A stretch of 39,292 nucleotides of DNA. Origin: Caldiserica bacterium UBA4770. Its GTDB lineage: Bacteria > Caldisericota > Caldisericia > Caldisericales > Caldisericaceae. The notes below the pieces were generated by a model. That model did not search any database. It was given only the letters and a program-made list of their open reading frames with translations, and had not been told where the DNA came from. This document shows, piece after piece, positions 32,467 through 39,292 of the stretch. The translations under genes and the position numbers were made by a program. The stretch spans positions 226 through 39,517 of the forward strand of contig DHHO01000013.1 in the NCBI GenBank assembly GCA_002403335.1, in the 5' to 3' direction. Within the stretch, counting starts at the first letter, position 1. Every line of letters begins with the position of its first letter.

Positions 32467-33645
32467 TCATTTGTTAATCGCCTCGAATATTTTGATAAGC
32501 TCTTTATGAGGTTTTACGTCATGGACCCTCAGGATGTTTGCTCCGTTTACAAGCGCTATTGAATTTGCTGCAAGTGTACCTGTAAGCCTCTCCTCAATAG
32601 GCTCGCCTGTTATGTGCCCTATGAAGGATTTTCTTGAGGTACCAATGAGGATTGGAAGGCCAAAAATTGTAAATGCTTTTAGGTACTTTATGATTTGGAG
32701 GTTATCATCCAATTCTTTTCCAAAGCCGATGCCAGGGTCGATGATGATCTGTTCAATACCTTGTTTATTAAGAGCGTCTATCCTCTCGTTAAAATATTCA
32801 AGGAGTTCTTTTATTAAGTCTTCGTAAACGGGATTTCTCTGCATATCCTTTGGTGTGCCTTTTATGTGCATAATAACAACAGGGACATCAAAGTCAGCCA
32901 CCACATTTACCATTTCAGAGTCAAACCTTAACCCACTTATGTCGTTAATTATATCCGCGCCATTTTCAAGCGCCTTTTTTGCAACCTTACTTTTATATGT
33001 ATCGATAGAGATAACTATGTCGCTAAAATTGCTCCTCAATTCTTTTATAATAGGTATAACGCGGCTTAATTCGTTCTCTTCGCTTACATCATCGGCGCCT
33101 GGCCTTGTGGATTCACCGCCTATATCTATAATGTCTGCACCCTCTGTGATCATTTCTTCCGCATGTTTTATTGCACTTTCAAATGCGAGAAATTTTCCCC
33201 CGTCTGAAAATGAATCAGGCGTCGCATTTAAAATGCCCATTATGTAATGAGCGTTGTTAAAATCAAAAGACTTGTCTCTTATTTTAATTCCAGGGATTTG
33301 TTTTCTGCTTATTACTTTTTTTAGGGTTTCTTTTATCTCATTAAGCCCGAAGTAAGTTTCAAATTCCAATTTCTTGATTACTTCTTCATAGATTTTTTGA
33401 GTTCCCATTGTTATCGCATCAGTGTGAGCTGTCTTGAAGCTTGCGACATTTTTGTGAACCGCAACATCTCCTCCTTTTGAAAGAAATTCTTGCTTGAGGA
33501 TATTTGCACCCCGGGCGTCAATATCGTATAATTTAAAAATTAAAATTTCGCTTTTAAGTTTAAATATGTCAAATGCCCTTACGTCAACGCCCGCTTTAGT
33601 AAGTTCTTCCGTTAGTTCGTTCTTGTTAATTTTCCTTACGTTCAC
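32467..33645 (-). CDS. folP: Dihydropteroate synthase with N-terminal extension
   Basis: It condenses the pterin diphosphate made by HPPK with p-aminobenzoate in folate synthesis. It has 392 residues; the catalytic TIM barrel begins near 133 with IMGILNATPDSFSDGG and continues through DIGGESTRPG, DISGL, IDPGIGFGK and GTSRKSFIG. The first 130 residues form an extra domain of unknown role; DHPS enzymes of this longer form occur in some clostridial, archaeal and thermophile lineages. The GTG start has GGAGA about seven bases upstream. The gene is first in the minus-strand folP, RAYT-folK, xth unit. It is divergent from rlmH with an R2 repeat in the shared upstream gap. Confidence 0.94.
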   Translation of the reverse strand: MNVRKINKNELTEELTKAGVDVRAFDIFKLKSEILIFKLYDIDARGANILKQEFLSKGGDVAVHKNVASFKTAHTDAITMGTQKIYEEVIKKLEFETYFGLNEIKETLKKVISRKQIPGIKIRDKSFDFNNAHYIMGILNATPDSFSDGGKFLAFESAIKHAEEMITEGADIIDIGGESTRPGADDVSEENELSRVIPIIKELRSNFSDIVISIDTYKSKVAKKALENGADIINDISGLRFDSEMVNVVADFDVPVVIMHIKGTPKDMQRNPVYEDLIKELLEYFNERIDALNKQGIEQIIIDPGIGFGKELDDNLQIIKYLKAFTIFGLPILIGTSRKSFIGHITGEPIEERLTGTLAANSIALVNGANILRVHDVKPHKELIKIFEAINK

Positions 33646-33704
33646 CTTTTTCTCCAGCCCTATTTTACTTAATATGTTTGAATTTTAAAAATTTTTTCTC
33701 TTTT

Positions 33705-33733
33705 GGTGCCTGGCACCAGGTGGGAAGTTTTTT
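33705..33733 (+). repeat. R2 REP-like palindrome, copy 4
   Basis: Core GGTGCCTGGCACC, AGGT and GGGAAGTTTTTT. It lies in the 119-bp gap between divergent folP and rlmH, where both promoters must sit. A TATACT hexamer (33738-33743) just after it could be the rlmH -10, but no -35 is clear. Confidence 0.9.
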
Positions 33734-33764
33734 ATTTTATACTATTTATGCTTAAAATGGTTGT

Positions 33765-34184
33765 ATGAAAATAAGAGTTGTAGCAGTGGGTAAGTTGAGA
33801 AAAGATTATATTGTGGATGGCGTTAATGATTATCTTAAAAGGATTTCTCACTATATTGATATAGAAATAGTTGAGATCCCCGAAGGAAGTGAGAAAAAAT
33901 ATCTCTTAAAGAAAAATTTTAATGTAGCACTTGACAGAAGCGGGAAAGCAATGACTTCACTTGAATTTTCAAAGTTCATTGAAGGGATGATGCTCAAGAT
34001 ACCTAAAGACATCGCATTCTTTATCGGTGGAGCAGAGGGTTTTTCAAGTGATTTTCTTAAGCAGTTCGATATGATGATCTCTCTTTCAAGCTTTACATTC
34101 CCTCATGAGATTGTAAGGCTTGTCCTTATGGAACAGATTTATAGAGCATGTACCATTATTAAAGGGGAGAAATATCACAGATGA
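33765..34184 (+). CDS. rlmH: 23S rRNA pseudouridine-1915 N3-methyltransferase RlmH
   Basis: A SPOUT-fold methyltransferase that methylates pseudouridine 1915 in helix 69 of 23S rRNA on the assembled ribosome. It has 139 residues, slightly short of the usual 155-160 but with all core motifs. KIRVVAVGKLRKDY opens the protein, FFIGGAEGF (about 87-95) is the SAM-binding knot, and LSSFTFPHEIVRLVLMEQIYRA followed by KGEKYHR at the very end is the family signature. Its TGA overlaps the murJ ATG by 4 bp. Confidence 0.96.
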   Translation: MKIRVVAVGKLRKDYIVDGVNDYLKRISHYIDIEIVEIPEGSEKKYLLKKNFNVALDRSGKAMTSLEFSKFIEGMMLKIPKDIAFFIGGAEGFSSDFLKQFDMMISLSSFTFPHEIVRLVLMEQIYRACTIIKGEKYHR

Positions 34185-35788
34185 ACAGGAAAGGTTTGAG
34201 AAATTCAAGGGTTCTGCGAAGCCAGACAATATCGGAGGCAGCTGTCATCATAGCAGTCCTTACATTTGTAAGTAAGATCTTCGGGTATCTTCGGGAGATC
34301 CTTGTTGCAAATTACTTTGGTGCCACAGCAAAGACGGATGCATTCCTTGTTGCGCTCCTTATCCCCAATATGATACTCGGTTTGTTTTCTGCAGGACTGA
34401 GTACCACAATTATCCCCATATTCACGGAAAAGAAGAAGGAAGATGAAACTAAGGGTAAGCTATTTGTAAATCAAGTATTTATGATATCCTCCACAGTCCT
34501 TGTTATCGTGTCAATCTTTATTGTCCTTTTCAGCGGATTCTTTATAAAGCTCGTTGCATATGGGTTTAAAGGAGAAAGCCTTCTGATGGCGGAGAGATTT
34601 ATAAAGCTTCTTACAATCTTCGGTTTCTTTAACTGTATTTCAGGGTTATTCACCGGGTTATTACAGGCAGAGAGGCAGTTTCTCGTTCCAATTCTCTCAA
34701 GTGTCGTGGGCAATGCAATGGTGCCCCTTTCCCTGTTTGTCCTTACGCCATTTCTTGATATTGGAAGCTGGATTGTGGGGCAGATTGCCTTTGGTGCTGT
34801 GCAGTTCTTTGCCATGTTCATATTCTTGAGGAAGAGGTGGGGTTTCTTCAAATCCTTCAGGGTGAAAGGCATTATGTGGGGGGAGGTCTTCAATTTTTAT
34901 AAGCTCACCCTCCCTATCATTTTGACATCGGGGGCAGGAGTTCTGTACCAGATTGTTGATAAAAGTGTTGCATCTTCTCTTCAGGCGGGTTCTATTTCTG
35001 CTCTCAACTTTGCCCAGAGGGTTTACCTTATCCCCTATGGCCTTATTGGTGTATCTCTTGCAGTTTCTGTGTTTCCTACATTCTCCTCTTTTGCTGTAAA
35101 TCGTGACACCGAAGGCTACAGCAATGTTTTTGAAAAATCGTTGATATTTCTTATGTACATAATGATTCCTCTATCTTCTTTTTTTGTGATTTTTGCTCAA
35201 CCCATTGTGAAACTTCTCTTTGAAAGGGGGGCATTTGATGTATCTGCTACTACCCTTACATCACTATGTGTGTCTATGTATGCTGTAAGCCTTTTCTTCC
35301 TTTCACTTAATGACATCTTTCACAGAGTCTTCTTTTCATATAAAGACACACGCACACCTATGTACATAAGCTTATTTACAGTTGTTTTAAATATCGTTCT
35401 TGACATTCTTCTGGGGCGCCTTATGGGGGCCGCTGGCATTGCCCTTGCAACAACTCTTGTTACACTTTCAGCCACCGTAGTGCATCTTTTTATTTTAATG
35501 AGAAGGCATTACGTGGGAAATCTAAAGAGAAGGCAACTATTTTTTGAGATTGCCAAGGTCCTTATTGGAACTTCCATTGTCATTGTAATTTCTGTTTTTA
35601 TCAAGGCAAGGGTGAACTTTAACCTTGGGTTTCTTCCGCTTCTTTTAAGGATGGTTTTGATTTCTATCGTCCTTCTTGTGGTTTATACTGCTTCCACATT
35701 TATTCTCCATTCCAGAGGGCTGGGGATAATGAGGGAGGAGGTTACAAAGATTTTGAAGAATTTCTGGAAGACCCTTTTCGGCTATTAA
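34181..35788 (+). CDS. murJ: Lipid II flippase MurJ (MviN family)
   Basis: An integral membrane protein that moves lipid II across the cytoplasmic membrane for peptidoglycan synthesis. It has 535 residues and about 14 hydrophobic segments. FGYLREILVANYFGATAKTDAF near the N-terminus and LFERGAFD with the preceding helix are MurJ signatures. ILTSGAGVLYQIVDKSVAS in the middle corresponds to the central cavity segment. It is translationally coupled to rlmH through ATGA. It converges on the membrane gene ending at 35823; only a weak AGAAG/CTTCT inverted repeat lies in the 34-bp gap. Confidence 0.94.
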   Translation: MNRKGLRNSRVLRSQTISEAAVIIAVLTFVSKIFGYLREILVANYFGATAKTDAFLVALLIPNMILGLFSAGLSTTIIPIFTEKKKEDETKGKLFVNQVFMISSTVLVIVSIFIVLFSGFFIKLVAYGFKGESLLMAERFIKLLTIFGFFNCISGLFTGLLQAERQFLVPILSSVVGNAMVPLSLFVLTPFLDIGSWIVGQIAFGAVQFFAMFIFLRKRWGFFKSFRVKGIMWGEVFNFYKLTLPIILTSGAGVLYQIVDKSVASSLQAGSISALNFAQRVYLIPYGLIGVSLAVSVFPTFSSFAVNRDTEGYSNVFEKSLIFLMYIMIPLSSFFVIFAQPIVKLLFERGAFDVSATTLTSLCVSMYAVSLFFLSLNDIFHRVFFSYKDTRTPMYISLFTVVLNIVLDILLGRLMGAAGIALATTLVTLSATVVHLFILMRRHYVGNLKRRQLFFEIAKVLIGTSIVIVISVFIKARVNFNLGFLPLLLRMVLISIVLLVVYTASTFILHSRGLGIMREEVTKILKNFWKTLFGY

Positions 35789-35822
35789 TATAGTGAGAAG
35801 TCTTCCTTCGTTTGGCTTCTAC

Positions 35823-37484
35823 CTATCTGAGCATAAGTATTGTGAAAAGTGCAATGGAACATATTAGTGAAATGACATAGATTACAATGGTCTTACCCCT
35901 GTATGTATAGAGAACTTCGAGGAGTTCCAATCTTTGACGGAGCCTTTCTGTAAATTTCACCTCAAATTTCGTAAGGTTTATACCCTTTAAAGCCTCCGGT
36001 ATCCTGTACCTATAAGAGCGGGGAAGTATTTCAAAAAGGACAATGGAGGCAATTAGCCCCATAAGAAGGGGTATAAGAACCCAGTTAGGTGAGCCAGAGT
36101 ATCTTGCAGGCTTAAATCCTGCGAATTCATTAATCCCTGTAATAATACTATCCACAGGTCCTATTTGTAGATTCAGCAACACTGAAATGGAAATAATTGC
36201 AATAAGTATAATCGTTTCTGTTAGCTTCACCCTTTTTGATATTTTTTTGCATAATGTAATAAAGCTCCTTATGATACTATACGTGAGTATTACAGAGCCC
36301 CCTATCCCTGAAAGAATTGAGAAAAGCACAAAGTATTCGTGTTCTGCTATGAGGAGATGAATAAGTTGTAAACTCGCATCAAAACCTAAAAGGACAGGTA
36401 CCCTGATTGCTATAAGAGCCCCTGTTACTGTACCTATAATCCCCACAATACTATGCACTCTTCCTGCGAATCTTTGCGAAAGTGTTATAAGTGTGGATGA
36501 GGTAACGTAAGAGATGAGGATGTAGAGGGGTATTGAAACCCCTGTTTGAGAGATAAAGCATGCAGACATTGTGATAAGTATGATTTGATAAATTCCCAGG
36601 TATGCAATGCTATTTTCTGTATCTGTTATACTTTTCACTGTTTCAAGGATTAAAGAAATAGAGGAGATAATTTTTATAAACTGGATGATATAACTTTCGC
36701 TCCTTGTCCCAGTTGCTTTTATTAAAAACGAAAGGAATAGATACATTGAAATAATCCTCAGTGTCTCTTTTATCTCTATTTTTATGGAGGCCTGTTTTAT
36801 ACGCTCCATCGTGAGGAACAATCTCTGGAAAGGCATCGCCCCCGAGGATAAGAGAAGTGCAATGCTCCAAAATAGTGTAATGAGAAATATAAGAGAGGTT
36901 GGTGTGTCCCCCTGTAAAACGCCCTGGAAAGCCTGTATGGAGAGCGACCCTGATAAATGACTAATTAACAAAACGGAAAATAATAGCAGTGAGAAGACGG
37001 TAGCAGTGCTAACTGCATACAGTGTAATTAATTCTCTATCCTGAGAGTTCTCCATAAGAAGTATATATAAAATTAGTAAAAGAAAACCTGTAAATATAGC
37101 AAAAGTCAATATATCCCCCGCAAATATTGCTCCTAAGGATGCCCCGCATGCAAATAGTATAAGAAGGTAGTGAAAGTCGTTTGAATGATTTTCTTCTTCC
37201 TCTGATAGGGATGCAAGTATTGCAATAAGGGAGATTGCTGCAATGCAGATTGAGATAAATGATGAAAGAGGGTTAATCATTAATGTTTGTGTTGATTGAA
37301 GGAACCCTGATAGAGGTAGCCTGTGGATGACAGCATTCCGGTAAAGAAAGGTCTCTATTAAAGTAACTAAAGAAAAGATAATTCCCAGAATTTGCCTTAC
37401 GCTCCTTCCGATTTTCCCCCCAAGATAGGAGAGTATGCCACCTACAAAAGGTGTAAGTACAATCGTTAAAAGAGAAAAGTTCAC
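35823..37484 (-). CDS. NuoL/Mrp-antiporter-like membrane protein, degenerate
   Basis: A 553-residue polytopic membrane protein with about 14 hydrophobic segments, of the family that includes NuoL, MrpA/D and hydrogenase-4 membrane subunits. The usual transmembrane-7 box (KSAQxPLQTWL in NuoL) reads SSGAMPFQRLFL here, so the conserved Lys is Ser. The transmembrane-5 WEG box appears as FTG, so the paired Glu is gone too. The C-terminal tail (about 490-530) is a charged amphipathic stretch before a last helix, recalling the lateral-helix anchor of NuoL. The start is a GTG with GGGGGAG upstream, overlapping the previous gene's TGA as GTGA. It is the second of two genes. Proton transport is doubtful; a scaffold or altered-ion role is possible. 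Confidence 0.65.
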   Translation of the reverse strand: MNFSLLTIVLTPFVGGILSYLGGKIGRSVRQILGIIFSLVTLIETFLYRNAVIHRLPLSGFLQSTQTLMINPLSSFISICIAAISLIAILASLSEEEENHSNDFHYLLILFACGASLGAIFAGDILTFAIFTGFLLLILYILLMENSQDRELITLYAVSTATVFSLLLFSVLLISHLSGSLSIQAFQGVLQGDTPTSLIFLITLFWSIALLLSSGAMPFQRLFLTMERIKQASIKIEIKETLRIISMYLFLSFLIKATGTRSESYIIQFIKIISSISLILETVKSITDTENSIAYLGIYQIILITMSACFISQTGVSIPLYILISYVTSSTLITLSQRFAGRVHSIVGIIGTVTGALIAIRVPVLLGFDASLQLIHLLIAEHEYFVLFSILSGIGGSVILTYSIIRSFITLCKKISKRVKLTETIILIAIISISVLLNLQIGPVDSIITGINEFAGFKPARYSGSPNWVLIPLLMGLIASIVLFEILPRSYRYRIPEALKGINLTKFEVKFTERLRQRLELLEVLYTYRGKTIVIYVISLICSIALFTILMLR

Positions 37485-38890
37485 GGATATACTCCCCCTG
37501 GATTTGTCAGTGCCTTGACATTTAGATAGTTGAGAAACTGCTCTATGCTTTCCATAATTGGCACTGCCATCATTGAAATGAGAATTATGACAGTTCCTAA
37601 TGAAACAATTATTATAAGGTCCCTCTTGTCAGGGTCATTGAAAACGGGGCCTTTTAATTGAGGTATTTTCCTAAGGATAAATACGCTTCTTGAAGCCACA
37701 GACCCTATAATGATTATGGCGACAATAATGGATAATGCATCATTAACTTTTAAAAATCCCTGTATAGTAATGAACCTTGTCATAAATGTCGTAGCGGGGG
37801 GTAATGAGGAAAGCGAAATGAAGAATACATATGCAAAAAACCTCAGGATATTATTATTTATCCCTGTAGATTCCACTGAATTTACCGAAGGCTTCATATC
37901 AAACAGGACTATCAGGGAAGATGTTGAAATGATGAGAATTGCGGTTGTTACAATGCTTATAGGTAACGAAAGAAAGGTTTCTTCCGAAAGTGCAATGCAG
38001 AAGAAGGCTATTTCTGAAAGTGCAATGTATATAAGATTTCTTTTAAATCCCCTTTCTATATGGATTAGCATGTCTGAAAGAATGAGTGTGATTGAAGCAA
38101 TGACAATAATGAATGGTACGGCGTTGTTCAGGTTGAATATTCTTTTTGTTAGAAACAAAGTGGCAATGATGAGCGACAATGAGGATATAATTGATGTTGT
38201 TATAAACTGGTACGGTATCTTCTCCTTTAAGGAAAGGGTGAGGGTATTGAATGGGAATAGTCCAGTATGTGGTAAAATACCTGAGGCAATGAGAATAAGT
38301 GGGAGTATTTTATCTCTGGGCTCCACAAAAATGAGTGCCTGTGAGATATTCCAAAAATTTGCGGAGCCTGTCATAGAATATATTTTGATAAAGCCTGAAA
38401 TGATTAAAAACAGTGTAACAATGTTAAGCAGGAATTTTTCAATCCCTGTATCTATTTTTGAGATTTCCACACTTTTTAGAAGGACAAAAGCATCCTGGAA
38501 AATGATAAGTGTCATTGCAATGACAAATCCTGCAATGTCTCTTGAAATGATAATCCATAGTGAGCCTATCAGGGTTAACATTAATGATGGTATGTTTCCT
38601 GTATCTTTTGCTTCCGTAAGAAGCAGGGTCGAACCCAGGGATATAATAAGTAAGAAGATGATATTAAAGGCATTAATTTCAAAGCGTAAAGAGAAAAATT
38701 GAGCCGTTAGTATTGAGATACTTCCTGTATTCATCCCGAAGATGATGTATATTAAAAACAAAGAAGGGATGAGGAATGAGAGAGCAGGGATTGCTTTTAC
38801 AACCTTTCTGTTATTATCTGTTAATACTGCCATTATGACAAGCCCGCCCACAGGGATAAGCAGAGGAATAATGGTCAAAAATTCAGTCAT
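37481..38890 (-). CDS. NuoN/NuoM-like membrane protein, degenerate
   Basis: A 469-residue polytopic protein with about 13-14 hydrophobic segments, resembling NuoN, NuoM and MrpD. The landmark LPHTGLFPFNTLTLS aligns with the transmembrane-7 box (KxxLFPFHTWLPD), placing His where the conserved Lys should be and Asn for the box His. The transmembrane-5 Glu is also not evident (FVIAMTLIIFQ). Central LPPATTFMTRF matches the G-x-PP-x-x-F-x-x-K box with the Lys replaced by Arg. The ATG is preceded by GGAGAC. It starts the operon; 401 bp of repeat and AT-rich DNA lie upstream in the window, with no redox or hydrogenase subunits nearby. Confidence 0.65.
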   Translation of the reverse strand: MTEFLTIIPLLIPVGGLVIMAVLTDNNRKVVKAIPALSFLIPSLFLIYIIFGMNTGSISILTAQFFSLRFEINAFNIIFLLIISLGSTLLLTEAKDTGNIPSLMLTLIGSLWIIISRDIAGFVIAMTLIIFQDAFVLLKSVEISKIDTGIEKFLLNIVTLFLIISGFIKIYSMTGSANFWNISQALIFVEPRDKILPLILIASGILPHTGLFPFNTLTLSLKEKIPYQFITTSIISSLSLIIATLFLTKRIFNLNNAVPFIIVIASITLILSDMLIHIERGFKRNLIYIALSEIAFFCIALSEETFLSLPISIVTTAILIISTSSLIVLFDMKPSVNSVESTGINNNILRFFAYVFFISLSSLPPATTFMTRFITIQGFLKVNDALSIIVAIIIIGSVASRSVFILRKIPQLKGPVFNDPDKRDLIIIVSLGTVIILISMMAVPIMESIEQFLNYLNVKALTNPGGVYP

Positions 38891-39143
38891 TCATTGTCTC
38901 CACTTTTATGCAGGAACCCTTGTTTTGATATGATATGTTCTCGAGTTCCTCTCGATTACCATTCACCAATTTCCTCATAAGTTAATTCTATATAAAAACT
39001 GCTTTTAAAAGAAAAAGTTATGGTGGGTTTATACCTTTGGTTTGTCGTTGGAGGGGCTCATTTCTCTGGTATTGTGGAGTCTTTTTAGTATTTTTGGGGA
39101 GCCCTTATTTTTAGGCCTTGTGAGGGTTCGTTATTTTTTGCTG
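38891..39143. other. Intergenic region upstream of the membrane pair
   Basis: No gene is supported. It should hold the minus-strand promoter of the two membrane genes; the AT-rich patch at 38978-39000 is the likeliest place, without a clear hexamer pair. Confidence 0.35.
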
Positions 39144-39292
39144 GTCATTGCGTACTCTTTTTCTCGTCATTGCGAGCGGAGCGAAGCAATCTCGTCTTTA
39201 ATGTCTTTTGGGTGGAGTATTGAGGAGGGTCTTTTTTCCTCCTCAAATTGGTAAAGGCGAGACTGCCACGTCACTCCACTTCGTTTCGTTCC
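39144..39292 (+). repeat. R1 repeat, cut by the window end
   Basis: Two left ends (GTCATTGCG at 39144 and about 39168), GAAGCAATCTCG, the central GAGGAGG...CCTCCTC hairpin and a right arm starting GGCGAGACTGCCACG are visible. The right terminal repeat would lie beyond the window. The second left end reads CATTGCGAGCGGAGCGAAGC, a simpler hairpin version (GCGAGCG / CGAAGC) of the left arm. Confidence 0.8.

Noticed and set aside
37710..38702. 330-residue plus-strand ORF
   Set aside because: It lies fully antisense to the NuoN-like gene; its composition (many Met, Ser, Ile) is that of a shadow of a hydrophobic membrane gene.
39042..39254. 70-residue plus-strand ORF
   Set aside because: The second half is R1 repeat sequence and there is no ribosome site.
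1..39292. R1 repeats as a CRISPR array
   Set aside because: Spacing is irregular, units are long, palindromic and variable, and there are no unique spacers of constant length.

Overview
The window looks like a chromosomal segment of an anaerobic, probably thermophilic, AT-leaning bacterium. Four secreted proteins end in paired copper-amine-oxidase-N-like ('stalk') domains. There is a LipS1/LipS2-like pair of radical SAM proteins, tight overlapping operons and frequent GTG/TTG starts. Together these recall lineages such as Caldisericota, Dictyoglomota or Thermotogota/Clostridia-like thermophiles. That placement is an inference and I cannot fix the taxon. No rRNA, tRNA, CRISPR array or prophage was recognised.

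Layout. 0.1-1.8 kb (minus): mogA/moaB-type and moeA, the last steps of molybdopterin cofactor synthesis. 2.6-5.6 kb (minus): acyl-CoA dehydrogenase, deoxynucleoside kinase and a cytosine-deaminase-like amidohydrolase in one tight operon. 5.6-7.3 kb (plus): an ABC-F ATPase. 7.5-8.4 kb (plus): a two-gene module ending in an AbiEii-type nucleotidyltransferase, probably toxin-antitoxin. 8.9-13.1 kb (minus): two biotin-synthase-like radical SAM proteins (LipS1/LipS2-like), an HD-domain protein and a small secreted SLH-like protein in one unit. 14.1-27.7 kb (plus): four large secreted proteins forming two paralogous pairs. The first is cysteine-rich and S-layer-like, and has a consensus sigma-54 promoter and a structured leader of about 330 nt. 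28.2-30.2 kb (plus): M23 peptidase, bactofilin and phosphoribosyltransferase. 30.2-33.6 kb (minus): folP, a REP-associated transposase fused in frame to folK, and exonuclease III. 33.8-35.8 kb (plus): rlmH and murJ. 35.8-38.9 kb (minus): a stand-alone pair of NuoL/NuoN-like membrane proteins that have lost the usual proton-pumping Glu/Lys residues.

Two repeat families fill the intergenic DNA. R1 is a composite element of about 170 bp. It is a nested palindrome with terminal inverted repeats, a central GAGGAGG/CCTCCTC hairpin and several side hairpins that co-vary between copies. It occurs at nine loci, always in the same orientation, and a copy lies at each internal and outer boundary of the surface-protein cluster. 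R2 is a short REP-like palindrome (core GGTGCCTGGCACC followed by GGGAAGTTTTT). It occurs four times between 30.2 and 33.7 kb, again always in one orientation. Two R2 copies bracket the transposase domain fused to folK, and one of those is translated as the linker of the fusion.

The strongest candidates for something undescribed are the RAYT-FolK fusion with its REP set, the co-varying R1 element, the sigma-54-driven surface layer with its leader, and the two-subunit antiporter-like module.
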